Origin: an uncultured Gemmataceae bacterium
GTDB lineage: Bacteria; Planctomycetota; Planctomycetia; Gemmatales; Gemmataceae
DNA length: 64,000 nt
Reading direction: 5' to 3'
Assembly (NCBI GenBank): GCA_937923405.1
Contig: CALDUY010000012.1
Span: 61,694 to 125,693, forward strand
Shown: in pieces, positions 34,793 through 44,305 of the stretch
Numbering within the stretch: the first letter of the stretch is position 1
Layout: each line of letters opens with the position of its first letter
Notes under the pieces: model-generated
What the model was told of the DNA's origin: nothing
Seen by the model: the letters and a program-made list of their open reading frames with translations, nothing else
The model's database searches: none
Position numbers and translations under genes: made by a program

Positions 34793-34938
34793 GGGGAAGC
34801 CCTGCTGTCACCACCCTTCCTATACCAACACGATGTCCACCGTAACTGCGGACAGTGTGTCGCGTCGGATTATGGATCCGGAAAATCACTTGACGATGTT
34901 GCCCGGCGTCCCAGGCTGTCAATGGGCGCTCGGGCTCG

Positions 34939-35046
34939 TCAATGGTCACGCCGGGGCCATCGGCCGGCGCATGTGGTCCCGCTGGCCGCGCCGAGTAAGG
35001 CGAGGCCCACGAGCAAAAGCCCAGTAGGCAAGAAACGATAGATCAT
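34939..35046 (-). pseudogene. 5' stump of a secreted-protein gene
   Basis: ATG 35046 is preceded by a perfect AGGAGG and starts a signal peptide (MIYRFLPTGLLLVGLALLGA), but the frame closes after 35 codons at 34939 with non-hydrophobic Arg-rich sequence. The rest of the gene is evidently lost. The TM-tail relic just upstream ends 10 nt before the ATG, indicating an old operon. Confidence 0.5.
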
Positions 35047-35056
35047 GCTGACCTCC

Positions 35057-35224
35057 TCAGTTGGCCTCGGCCGCCGCGCGTCGTTTGAGCCAGTAGAACA
35101 CCGCTGTGCCGATCAGGCACAGCACGCCGGCCAGGGTAAGCCAGAGGTACCACGGCATGGCATTGGATCGAGTCGCGGCCAAAGGTTCCGGCAGATTCAG
35201 TCCGAGCACCGTTTGGTACGACTG
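35057..35224 (-). pseudogene. 3' stump encoding a C-terminal membrane anchor
   Basis: The frame opens after a TGA and reads NLPEPLAATRSNAMPWYLWL, then a hydrophobic helix with basic stop-transfer (FYWLKRRAAEAN-stop). It looks like the C-terminal anchor of a larger secreted protein whose body is absent; sequence changes abruptly near 35240 into phage-like coding sequence on the other strand. Confidence 0.5.
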
Positions 35225-35253
35225 TCAAGAGAAAAAGCACAATTTTTATTTAT

Positions 35254-35793
35254 CTGAGCGGCAACCAGAAGATCACGCAGAGCCTGGAGACGGTGGCCAG
35301 CTACGGCGACGATCCGCCCGACTTCCAGGGGGCGATCGGCTTCTCGACCGACTCCGTCGAAGGCACCGATATCACCATCCCCGTCTACAACTTCAAGGAG
35401 ACGCACTACATCCCCGCCCTCCTGGTCACCCCCGCCTACAAGGCAACCCTCTTCGCCCTCACCGGCAAGGTCAATCCCTTCCCGTTCAAAGGCTTCGCCC
35501 CGGGCGAGGTGCTCTTCCTCGGTGCCTCCGGCTCGCAGCGCGGCACCGAGGACTGGGAGATCGCCTTCAAGTTTGCCGCCAGCCCGAACGCCACCGACCT
35601 GAAGGTTGGCGACATCACCGGCATCGAATGGCGAGCCGGGTGACGTAAGTCCCCGGAGATCATTAATCAGTGGGTGCGTTACGTCGACGCCGAAAACGAA
35701 GATGCCGACGTCCTGGTCAAGCAGCCCGCCGCAGTCTACGTCGAGCAAGTTTACCCGTATGGCGATTTCTCACTCTTGGGGATCGGTGCCTGA
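35254..35793 (+). pseudogene. Phage-like structural protein remnant, frameshifted
   Basis: The first frame (to 35643) reads SGNQKITQSLETVASYGDDP, GFSTDSVEGTDITIPVYNF and GEVLFLGASGSQRGTEDWEI, then stops; the matching continuation QWVRYVDAENEDADVLVKQP, YVEQVYPYGDFSLLGIGA lies in another frame to 35793. The beta-rich content, DFSLLGIGA end and the gene that overlaps it (TGATG) resemble a tail/structural module that recurs in planctomycete genomes (recalled, unnamed family). There is no start codon; the 5' end is cut at about 35240. Confidence 0.6.
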
Positions 35794-36056
35794 TGTCCGG
35801 CGACGCCTTCAAGAAGGTCCAGCCCGGCCAGCGGCTGGAAATCACCGCCGAGGTCTACAACGTCTTCATCGATGCCGCCCTGGCCGTCCGCGAACACAAA
35901 CAGTTCGGCACCGAGGCGTCGCCGTTCTTCCGCCAAAGCGGCGTGGTCAAGGTGAAACCTTCGATTTTACCGCGAAACTTCCTGCACCATTTCTTTCAAG
36001 TGATCGTAACTCAGGCCACAAATCATTTCGCCGTCTTTTGGTACATGGCCAAGTAG
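35793..36056 (+). pseudogene. Downstream gene of the phage-like module, truncated
   Basis: ATG 35793 overlaps the previous stop. It begins MSGDAFKKVQPGQRLEITAE, VYNVFIDAALAVREHKQFG and ends its recognisable part at SPFFRQSGVVKVK, the conserved opening of a family usually several hundred residues long in planctomycetes. After about 35960 the sequence is unrelated and the frame closes at 36056. Confidence 0.55.
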
Positions 36057-36561
36057 CCGTCGCAGCGCGTAAAAGGGGGCATTGACGTGGAACATATTTT
36101 CAGGTTCTAGGGCAACACCGCCACATTTGATATCCTTAGGACGTGTCCTTGTTCCTTGTGTCGGAGAATGGTGAACTGGGTACAAGGGAATTTCCTTGGT
36201 TGGCTTATCTGCGAATCATCGTCAATCTCGTTCACCGTGTCGATGCGTACATCCATTTCAACCCCACACCGGTTTCTAGAGCGGTTCCAACGTTGCTGGG
36301 TCGCCCAGAATGCAGTACCTTCCGGCAGAAAATAGCACAATCGGGAATTATGACCGCTACACCAACCTCGAAATCGCTCTAGAAGGTAAGAACCCGATGG
36401 GATTGTTTCCCTCTTTTGGGAATGACGCGAGTTCATCGCATGTTATGCCGCAGAGATTCGCCTTGGTAGTCAGCAACAGGCACACGGCATAAAATCTGCA
36501 GGGAATAGACATGAATCGCTGTTGAGAACCGTTCGCAAGAGAACCCGCTTTGGTTTGGTAG
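36057..36561. other. Gap with possible minus-strand frameshifted gene debris
   Basis: About 500 nt without an intact gene. On the minus strand, GVEMDVRIDTVNEIDDDSQI with RKFPCTQFTILRHKEQGHVL in one frame, followed by LEPENMFHVNAPFYALRRLL and HVPKDGEMICGLSYDHLKEM in the next (36270 down to 35967), looks like one protein split by a frameshift. I do not recognise the family. Confidence 0.35.
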
Positions 36562-37287
36562 TTGGCAGTGGAAACATTTAGTTATCGCTCGCGTGACATC
36601 GTTGTGTGGCTGACGCTTATCAGCCACCTGATGATCACGTTTGGGTTTCCATTGCCGGCTCGGAGCCGAAAGAAGCCCACCGATGGCGTTGCGTATCCGT
36701 GCCAAAACCGCCCGTGTGGATGTCTCACTTCCGAACAGTGTTGGCAGGGGGACTGCTGCTGCTTCACCCTTGAAGAGAAGCTCGCGTGGGCGGAAGCCAA
36801 TGGCGTTGAGCCGCCAGAACACGTCCGCCAATTAGTGGAATCGCGTGGAAGTCGCTCGGTCCTGCCGAAGAAGAAGTCGTGTTGCTCGGAGGCCGAACCC
36901 GCTGCTACGCCGTCCACAACGGCTCAACCAACATGCTGCGGGACGCGCAAGCCGGTTGCGACGTGTTGCGATGATCCGTCGGTGTGCGAGGCCACAGCAG
37001 ACACCGAATGCCCCCACTGTGCTGCCAAGGCCAACACGAGCTGTTGCGAGAAAAAGGCACTAGCTCGCGAGAAGGAATCCGGCGTCCGTTGGGTGGTCGG
37101 TATCTTCGCCCAGAAGTGTCGGGGTCATGGGCCGACCGGCTTCTTCCAACTTGATCCCGCTGTCGTTCCTGAACTGAAGCCGATCCACCTTTCCGAACCC
37201 GAACGCAGCGACCACGTTGCCCTGCGCTCGGATCGGATCATCTCGGTGACCCACTCTCCGCCGACTCCTCCGCCACGATTCGGTTGA
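36562..37287 (+). CDS. Exported Cys-rich protein next to DUF1559/PepSY genes
   Basis: Up to 241 residues. A hydrophobic leader (VVWLTLISHLMITFGFPLP) is followed by YPCQNRPCGCLTSEQCWQGD and CCCFTLEEKLAWAEANG, then many Cys-Cys pairs (SCCSEAEP, TCCGTRK, TCCDDP, CPHCAAK, SCCEKK). The dense cysteines suggest binding of a soft metal such as copper or iron-sulfur handling outside the cytoplasm; function is inferred only. Starts available are TTG 36562 or GTG 36568; no ATG precedes the leader. A gene of this look next to DUF1559 and a PepSY membrane protein recurs in planctomycetes as I recall, which supports a joint role in metal handling. Confidence 0.7.
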   Translation: MAVETFSYRSRDIVVWLTLISHLMITFGFPLPARSRKKPTDGVAYPCQNRPCGCLTSEQCWQGDCCCFTLEEKLAWAEANGVEPPEHVRQLVESRGSRSVLPKKKSCCSEAEPAATPSTTAQPTCCGTRKPVATCCDDPSVCEATADTECPHCAAKANTSCCEKKALAREKESGVRWVVGIFAQKCRGHGPTGFFQLDPAVVPELKPIHLSEPERSDHVALRSDRIISVTHSPPTPPPRFG

Positions 37288-37460
37288 AGCACATTTCGAT
37301 CCCCATCGAGCCTTCCGTAGCGTTGAGCGGACTGACTCCGAACGCTCAACGCTGCTGCGCTGATGCTACGTCTGTGGCCGTGCTCTCCCGTGGGAGTTCG
37401 GCAACGAACGTATGCCGCTTGTGCTTGTTCCGAACACCGAATTCAGAGGGAGTTTGTTGA

Positions 37461-38540
<1,080 letters not shown>

Positions 38541-38552
38541 CTGACACATACG

Positions 38553-38586
38553 CAGTCGGCCAACATCGGCCGACTGTATTCCTTCC
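38553..38586 (+). terminator. Hairpin terminator after DUF1559 gene
   Basis: CAGTCGGCC (38553-38561) and GGCCGACTG (38568-38576) form a 9-bp perfect stem with a 6-nt loop, followed by TATTCCTT. It may partly terminate transcription before the PepSY gene. Confidence 0.65.
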
Positions 38587-38612
38587 ACCGAATCATTCAG
38601 CGAGAGAACGAA

Positions 38613-39641
38613 ATGACTCCATTGAGTTTGCAAGAATCCACATCGACGACTCCCCCAACAACGAAGACACCCCGACCAACGCCAGCATCCCAGCCGTTGT
38701 CTCGGCGCGTCATGCACCTCGTTCGCCGCACGCACCTGTATGTAGGCTTGTTCTTGTTCCCGTGGGCCATTCTCTATGGCATCACGGGGTTCCTGTTCAA
38801 CCACCCGACCTTCTTGGCCGATGCCCCGACCACGCACTTTGGCCGGGCTGATGTTGCTGGCACGCCGCTGGCTGATGCGCCGACTCCGCAGCAGCAAGCA
38901 TCTGCGGTACTGGCCAAGCTGAACGACCAGAAGAAGCCCGCCACGCCGTTCACGATGGTCAACGGTGAAGCGTACTATGGTACCCGCGAAACCTTTGTTG
39001 CCACCGTCAAAACCGATGCTCGCACCTTTTTCGTGGTCTACGACCCAAAGACGGCCAGCGGCACCATTCGCGAGACCACACCGAAGCAAGCGGAAGAAGC
39101 TCCCCCCTTCGCCACCGGCACAGCGGAGGCCCCACGCCAGCGGGGAATGGGGATGATGGGACCGATGAAGCACAACCATTCGGGCATCACGATTGAGGAC
39201 TCGATTGTGCATCGCCTCAAAGCAGCGGTACCCACCATCATGGAACGCAAGGGGTTCCCACGGGGTGAGGTGACCGTGACCACTGCCCCCGACATCAAGT
39301 TTCCGGTCGAAGCCGGTGGCCAGGTTTGGACCGCCATTTACAACCCGATCACAACGACCGTGACCGGACGCCCCGGAACCGACTCGACGGACCTTTCGCT
39401 TCGCACCTTCCTCCTCCGCATGCATCTGACCCGCGGTTACCCCGGCGAGGTCACAACGAAGTGGTTCTGGGCGATCGGCGTGGATGCCATCGCGTTGGTG
39501 CTGTGTTATTGGGGCGTTTCCGGTCTGCTCATGTGGTGGCAGATCAAGGCCACACGCACAGCCGGTCTTGTCGTTCTGGCCCTCAGCGCCGTGACCGCGA
39601 CAGCGTTGGGTATCGGGATGTATGGTGTTCTGGCACTGTGA
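38613..39641 (+). CDS. PepSY-associated membrane protein
   Basis: 342 residues. Helix 1 is within RRTHLYVGLFLFPWAILYGITGFLFNH (residues 40-66, the PepSY-TM opening with His). A periplasmic part includes a Met/His-rich segment GMGMMGPMKHNHSG (about 175-188), then two or three C-terminal helices (WAIGVDAIALVLCYWGVSGLLMWW; AGLVVLALSAVTATALGIGM). PepSY-TM proteins often act with siderophore or metal uptake and reduction. The Met/His motif suggests copper contact (inference). Co-oriented with the Cys-rich and DUF1559 genes. Confidence 0.8.
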   Translation: MTPLSLQESTSTTPPTTKTPRPTPASQPLSRRVMHLVRRTHLYVGLFLFPWAILYGITGFLFNHPTFLADAPTTHFGRADVAGTPLADAPTPQQQASAVLAKLNDQKKPATPFTMVNGEAYYGTRETFVATVKTDARTFFVVYDPKTASGTIRETTPKQAEEAPPFATGTAEAPRQRGMGMMGPMKHNHSGITIEDSIVHRLKAAVPTIMERKGFPRGEVTVTTAPDIKFPVEAGGQVWTAIYNPITTTVTGRPGTDSTDLSLRTFLLRMHLTRGYPGEVTTKWFWAIGVDAIALVLCYWGVSGLLMWWQIKATRTAGLVVLALSAVTATALGIGMYGVLAL

Positions 39642-39676
39642 GATCACACACCCAGAGTTCCAGCGGCTGAGAATGA

Positions 39677-39701
39677 CAATCGACCGTTGAATGGTCGATT
39701 G
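39677..39701. terminator. Hairpin downstream of the PepSY gene
   Basis: CAATCGACC (39677-39685) pairs perfectly with GGTCGATTG (39693-39701), loop 7 nt, 36 nt after the stop. There is no U-tract on the plus strand, so it is only a candidate terminator. Confidence 0.4.
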
Positions 39702-39790
39702 AGACTGCTGGCCGGGCAGTCCCTTCTTGAACGGGTCGCCCGGCATGTCACACCCCGATGCCCAGCAGGGTGAAGTTGCCGGACTCCTCG
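39702..39790 (-). pseudogene. Second relic of the phage-like structural module
   Basis: On the minus strand the sequence reads ESGNFTLLGIGV-stop, then ATG 39746 and MPGDPFKKGLPGQQ. This mirrors the junction at 35770-35830, GDFSLLGIGA-stop / MSGDAFKKVQPGQ. Only these few codons on either side of the gene border survive. Confidence 0.55.
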
Positions 39791-40300
39791 ACCCGCTCTC
39801 CATTCTCGACCTATGGGCCTGCAACCGGCTGCTGGATCAGCGTCTCCTTGTCCTCGGGCTTGCCCGCATCGCCGCAGAGCAAGCGATAGTTGCCGATGAC
39901 CCACAGGTCGCCCAGCTGGGTGACTGCTTTGTCGGGCGGTGCGGGTATCTAGTCGGGGTCGGTCAACCCATCCTTCACCGTCAGGTCGAGCAGCTTCGCC
40001 AGTTCGTCGGGGTCGAAGCCGAGCAGACCGAGGTTGTAGTTGAAACCGTGGGCTAACACCCACGGCTCGCCGAATGGTCGATCGGCAGCAGGTCGTAGTT
40101 CCAGGTCGCCAGCGAGGCGGTCTGGTTGTCGGCGATGCGGTATGCCTTGATCTGCTCGGCTTCAGATCTGTGGCAACATGGACCGGCACCTTCTCCGGAC
40201 CCAGCTTGAGCGCGGCCTTGTAGCGGGTACGCCCGCAGACGATGACGCCCTCGCCGTCCACCACGATCGGCTGGTGGAAGCCGAACTCCTTGAGGCTGGC
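39791..40300 (-). pseudogene. ParB-domain (phage-type DNA methylase) N-terminal remnant
   Basis: Starting at about 40300 the minus strand reads LAASLKEFGFHQPIVVDGEG and VIVCGRTRYKAALKLG then, after a frameshift near 40170, EQIKAYRIADNQTASLATWN; after another shift, GFNYNLGLLGFDPDELAKLL, a TAG, KAVTQLGDLWVIGNYRLLCG and a further TAG. These are the ParB-like nuclease domain and linker seen before the methyltransferase domain in phage ParB/DNA methylase fusions. The methyltransferase itself is absent. At least two frameshifts and two stops. Confidence 0.75.
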
Positions 40301-40497
40301 GGCCAACGTGATCAAGCAGAAGGCCAAGGCAGAAGCCGAGGCTCAGGGGTTGACCGATTCCGAGGAAGAAATCCTCCGCACGATGGCCAAGCGAGGCAGG
40401 CAGCCGAACATCAGCTTTTTCGCGTTTACCGCCACGCCGAAGTACAAGACGCTGGAGGTTTTCGGCACTCCTGGCCCTGACAGCAAGCCGCGACTCA
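40301..40497 (+). pseudogene. hsdR: Type I restriction HsdR helicase fragment
   Basis: A 65-codon piece without start or stop of its own reads AEAEAQGLTDSEEEILRTMA and PNISFFAFTATPKYKTLEVF, which is the helicase motif III region (FTATP) of HsdR-type restriction subunits. It begins abruptly where the ParB remnant of the opposite strand begins (about 40300), a clear rearrangement joint. Confidence 0.7.
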
Positions 40498-41010
40498 GAC
40501 TTGATCGAACCCATGCTTGAGGCGCTGGGATGGGATGGGATGTGCGTGACCCGGATGTCGTCCATCGGGAGTTCAAAACCACCAGTCAGGATAAGCCGGT
40601 CGACTATGCACTCTGCCTGGTACGCCAACCACGCCTTCTCGTCGAAGCCAAGGGCTTGGGGAAACTCTGTCCGACCACAAGTGGATGGCCCAGGTATTGA
40701 GCTACGTGACTGTCGCAGGCGTTGAGTGGTGCGTCCTCACCGATGGTGACCAGTATTGCTTTTACAACGCAACTGCGCGGGTGCCTGCGGAAGAGAAGCT
40801 CTTTTATAAGGTCAAGCTCACCGAGTGCAATGAAGACGAGGCCATCCACATGCTGGCGTGTCTGGCGCCAGCATATCTCGAGAAAAGCCTTCTAGACGAA
40901 CTCTGGAATTCCCATTTCGTGGACCGACGAGTCCGTAATGGCACGAAAGACCGTAACGGGTCAGCGGATGAACACCAACGGATGGTCCTTTTGGCAATAC
41001 GAGGATGGAG
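40498..41010 (+). pseudogene. hsdR: Type I restriction HsdR N-terminal domain fragment, frameshifted
   Basis: Three frames in succession give LIEPMLEALGWD, then RDPDVVHREFKTTSQDKPVD and YALCLVRQPRLLVEAKGLG, then LSDHKWMAQVLSYVTVAGVE and WCVLTDGDQYCFYNATARVP. This is the HSDR_N nuclease-like domain (PD...ExK: PVDYAL...LVEAKG). Two frameshifts inactivate it. The order (helicase piece first, N-terminal domain second) is inverted relative to normal HsdR, so the two fragments come from separate genes or a rearrangement. A tail at 40938-41040 (NGWSFWQYEDGDG) may be a further scrap. Confidence 0.75.
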
Positions 41011-41392
41011 ATGGAAAGAGGCGAACGCTCGATCACGCCCGTAAGCGATGTCCAGGACATGAAGCGACCCACGTGAGGAGGGCGACCGCCGCAACACGAA
41101 CTGTTTTGTGTTGCATTGTTTGCAGCAGTATCCGGAATGGAGCGATGTTCCGCGCATTGTTACGAAGAGTGTCCGTTTTGGGGAGCGGACCAGGCTAAGG
41201 ACTCCGGGTTGGTGCTGTATGAAATGACAGAAGGCCAACGGTGGAGAAATGATTCTGCATCCAATGACGGCTGTCTAATCAGCCAATCAATATACCCGAT
41301 TGAATACATAAATTGGTAATTCTGATTGAGCTAATTTTGGCAATAAATTGCTTCAATACTTTCAATTGGCTGGTTGTGTGTATTAATCCCTA
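41011..41392. other. AT-rich gap, no gene supported
   Basis: About 380 nt. The part after 41270 is markedly AT-rich. I see no intact gene or RNA; it marks the border between the decayed region and the intact genes on the right. Confidence 0.4.
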
Positions 41393-42664
41393 TTAGGGTT
41401 GCATGGGTAGAGTCAAAGTCAACTTCCTGTCACCACGCTGAACGATGACTTCAACCTTGTCACCGGGTTGACGCTGTTGCAGGGCATAAGCCAACAGATC
41501 GGTCTCGCGACGGAACGATCGTCCGTCAAAGGAAACGATCAAGTCGTCCTTGCGAAAGCCGGCTCGTTGACCCGCCGCGTGTTCGCCGTGCTGTCCAACG
41601 TACTCCACACGCAGTCCCGCGGGGGCACTCTTGAGCACTAAGCCGCCGGTCGCCATCCGTCGCAGCCCCCAACTACTCACTCGCCAGGAGATATCGTCCG
41701 CTCGACGCCAACCGCTCGGTAGCCGCCAAGTCCACGAGCGTGGCTTGCCCTGACGTTCAATCTCAACACTCAACTCTGCGGAGTCGGCTGCGCGATGCAG
41801 CACCCATTGCACGTCGGCAATCGACAGCAGCGGTTGCCCTTCAAGGCGCTTCAGCACATCCCCGGCCTGGAAGCCGACCTGCTCTGCCAGGCTGCCCTTG
41901 ACCACTTCAGCTACCGTGGCCCGTTGCCGCGGATCGAGGATTAATCCCAGAGATTTCGGATGCGGATAGGGGAACAAAAGTTCGGTCGGCATCGGTTCGC
42001 GTCGGTGTCGCACTAGATCGCGCTGGGCATCGCCGATCTGATGGCAATGGATGCAGCTGGGCACCACCTTGCCAGCATAGTCCAGCCGGGGGCCATACTT
42101 GCCGCTCAGGCTGGGATACTGTTCGGGCGTGGCGATCGTTGGCTTTGGGCCGCGCTTGCCGGCCAGGGCTGCTCGATGCTTAGGATGTTCCGCGCGTAGT
42201 TCCAATGCGCCTTGCAGTGCTTGAGCCAGTCCTTCGATCGAGACATCGTCTGACCAGTTGGTCTGATGCGAGCGTGTGCCGAACCGTCCGTAGATGGTGC
42301 CGTCGGCGTGGAGCAAAAAGGCGGCGAACGACTGGTCATAGTCGAACTGGAACAACGACAGATCCAGGCCGTTGGTCGAGACGAGCCGCACTCGCACGAA
42401 GCGATCGAGCAACGGTCGAACCCGCTTGTCTTGATTCACCAGATCGTCGTCGAGTTTGACGCATTCCTCGCAAGGGATGCAGCGAAGCACTACCAGGAGC
42501 GGCTTGCCAGTACGCTTGGCCTCAGCAAACCCCTTGGCCAAGTCGTTATAGATCCAGTAGCCTTCCGCCTCGACTTTCTTGCGATCGGCGCGGACCTTTT
42601 CTTCGCGCGTCTGAGCCTGCACGGAACCGGCCAGCACCAGTGCGATTAGCAAGCAGCGGTACAT
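41393..42664 (-). CDS. Secreted thioredoxin-fold protein with heme-c motif and two PDZ domains
   Basis: 423 residues with signal peptide (MYRCLLIALVLAGSVQAQT). Residues about 40-150 look thioredoxin-like (GKPLLVVLRCIPCEECVKLDDDL, with CxxCxxC rather than CxxC). A single CIHCH site at about 207-211 fits covalent heme c attachment. Two PDZ-type domains follow (LGLILDPRQRATVAEVVKGS with GFQAGDVLKRLEGQPL; and LRVEYVGQHGEHAAGQRAGF with RKDDLIVSFDGRSF). A redox or heme-linked periplasmic sensor or chaperone is plausible; no partner is adjacent. It is read in the same direction as the GDPD gene, 44 nt downstream of it. Confidence 0.8.
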   Translation of the reverse strand: MYRCLLIALVLAGSVQAQTREEKVRADRKKVEAEGYWIYNDLAKGFAEAKRTGKPLLVVLRCIPCEECVKLDDDLVNQDKRVRPLLDRFVRVRLVSTNGLDLSLFQFDYDQSFAAFLLHADGTIYGRFGTRSHQTNWSDDVSIEGLAQALQGALELRAEHPKHRAALAGKRGPKPTIATPEQYPSLSGKYGPRLDYAGKVVPSCIHCHQIGDAQRDLVRHRREPMPTELLFPYPHPKSLGLILDPRQRATVAEVVKGSLAEQVGFQAGDVLKRLEGQPLLSIADVQWVLHRAADSAELSVEIERQGKPRSWTWRLPSGWRRADDISWRVSSWGLRRMATGGLVLKSAPAGLRVEYVGQHGEHAAGQRAGFRKDDLIVSFDGRSFRRETDLLAYALQQRQPGDKVEVIVQRGDRKLTLTLPMQP

Positions 42665-42708
42665 CGGAGCATCTCCCCAGTGAACGCCAGGAGGCGACAG
42701 GGGAAATT

Positions 42709-43503
42709 CTAGTCCGATTTGCCGAAAAGTCGCTCGCGTAGCCAGGCGGGGCGATCGGTGGTGATGCCATCGACGCCGATTTCGACCATGCGACGGGCCA
42801 CGTCCACATCGTTGACAGTGTAGACGTAGAGCTTCAGCCCTGCGTCCTTGATCTGTCGGGCGAAGTCAGCGGTCAACTCTTCGGTGGCCGACAGGTCCAA
42901 GCCGTCGGCCTTGAGTTGCTTGGCACGCTCAATCAAGGCCTTGGCGGTGGGCGGCGGTCCGTTCTTCCGTTTCAGCCCGACGAGCCAGTAAGCTGGCACC
43001 TCGGGCATCGCTTTTTTCATCTCGGCGATAACGTCGGCATTGAAGCTGATGACCGGGGTTTGCGTCGGTTTGAGCTTCGACGCTTTGAGTTGCTTGACCA
43101 GAAGCGGCACGATCTCGGGACCGCACTTGACTTCGACGAAGACTCGTTTGTCCGCAGGCACTTCGGCGAGCATCTCGGCCAGAGTGGGAATGCGTTCCCC
43201 TTCGTATTTCGCAGCCTTCCACTTGCCCACGTCGAGCTTTCGCAACTCGGCGAGGGTTTGTTCGACCACAAGTTTGTCTACACCAGCAGTCCGTTTAGTG
43301 TCCTTGTCGTGCAGGACGACGATCTCGTTGTCTTTGGACAGAAACACGTCGAATTCGGAGGCGTCGGCGTTCTGATGCCAGGCCAGCCGCAACGCAGCAA
43401 CGGTGTTCTCCGGGGCGTCCCACGAGGCCCCTCGATGTGCAATAATTTCGACCTTGGCCGTGGCGGTCATCGTTAGAACCGCGACGAGAGTAACTAGCGA
43501 CAT
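42709..43503 (-). CDS. Exported glycerophosphodiester phosphodiesterase
   Basis: 264 residues, with a hydrophobic N-terminus (MSLVTLVAVLTMTATA). The GDPD barrel is complete: IIAHRGASWDAPENTVAALRLA (catalytic His and Arg, Glu of the metal site), ASEFDVFLSKDNEIVVLHDKD (second catalytic His; EFDV rather than ElDV), FVEVKCGPE, and the end YTVNDVDVARRMVEIGVDGITTDRP. It releases glycerol-3-phosphate and an alcohol from phospholipid head-group diesters in the periplasm. Together with the PhoD-like enzyme elsewhere in the window it fits phosphorus scavenging. Confidence 0.93.
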   Translation of the reverse strand: MSLVTLVAVLTMTATAKVEIIAHRGASWDAPENTVAALRLAWHQNADASEFDVFLSKDNEIVVLHDKDTKRTAGVDKLVVEQTLAELRKLDVGKWKAAKYEGERIPTLAEMLAEVPADKRVFVEVKCGPEIVPLLVKQLKASKLKPTQTPVISFNADVIAEMKKAMPEVPAYWLVGLKRKNGPPPTAKALIERAKQLKADGLDLSATEELTADFARQIKDAGLKLYVYTVNDVDVARRMVEIGVDGITTDRPAWLRERLFGKSD

Positions 43504-43720
43504 GGAAACCTACTCCTAAACAGAGAATCGCAGTCATCTCATCAGAGCAGCGCCACGCTGGCAAGAGGCCGCACAAGATTCACACCAAGACTTCATGCAG
43601 GGGCGATCCTGGAACGATGTGGACTGAGGTAAGCAGAAGAGTTGAAGGAAGGCGGAAACCGCAGATCGCATTCTGCTATATGTTGGAAGCAAGCAATATT
43701 GGGGTCGATGATTTGTGGTC

Positions 43721-44305
43721 ATGACCGTCGAGCGGCTCGAGTTAGATAGTCTGCTAAAGCGTGCTCGGTCCGGGGATCTGAGGGCGTTTGGGGAGATTGT
43801 CTTACACTACGAACGGCGGGTGCGCGGTTGGCTAGCGGTGCGCTGTCCTCCTGGAGCTGACGCAGATGATCTGGCTCAGGCGGTGTTTCTCGAAGCGTTT
43901 CGCCATCTGGAACGGTTTGAACTGGGCAGCGACTTCGGAGCCTGGCTATTTACCATCGCTCGCTATCAACTATTGGCCGAAATGACCCGCCTTCGCCGAC
44001 ATGCTGACTATCATTCCCGTTACCTTCCGCATGCCCTAGCTGAAGAACTAGCCCGACGAGCAGAATCCGACAGCAACGACGAGGAGAACGAGAGTCGCCT
44101 TCGTGCCTTAGGTGAGTGTGTTGCTAAACTGCCGTCCGCCGATCAGCGGTTGTTGCGTGAACGCTATGCCAGCAATATTCCGTTGGCTGAGATTGCCGGA
44201 CGGATGCGGCGTTCGGTCGGAGCGTTGAAAAAACACCTATTCGTTTTGCGTCAAAAGCTGCATGACTGTGTGATCCGCGAGTTGGCGGCAAGAGGGGCTC
44301 TCTAA
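43721..44305 (+). CDS. ECF-type RNA polymerase sigma factor
   Basis: 194 residues. Region 2: DLRAFGEIVLHYERRVRGWL, DADDLAQAVFLEAFRHLERF and FGAWLFTIARYQLLAEMTR. Region 4: LPSADQRLLRERYASNIPLAEIAGRM then RRSVGALKKHLFVLRQKLHDCV with a helix-turn-helix. The ending TAATG overlaps the FecR-like gene by one nucleotide, the typical sigma/anti-sigma pair of planctomycete ECF groups. An in-frame GTG at 43715 is also possible. It likely controls the genes that follow (DUF1559, lipoprotein, sulfatase) or a distant regulon. Confidence 0.9.
   Translation: MTVERLELDSLLKRARSGDLRAFGEIVLHYERRVRGWLAVRCPPGADADDLAQAVFLEAFRHLERFELGSDFGAWLFTIARYQLLAEMTRLRRHADYHSRYLPHALAEELARRAESDSNDEENESRLRALGECVAKLPSADQRLLRERYASNIPLAEIAGRMRRSVGALKKHLFVLRQKLHDCVIRELAARGAL

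Noticed and set aside
34833..35027. Plus-strand 64-codon frame after the WD40-like gene
   Set aside because: No ribosome site or similarity; the opposite strand carries recognisable stumps with signal peptide and membrane anchor.
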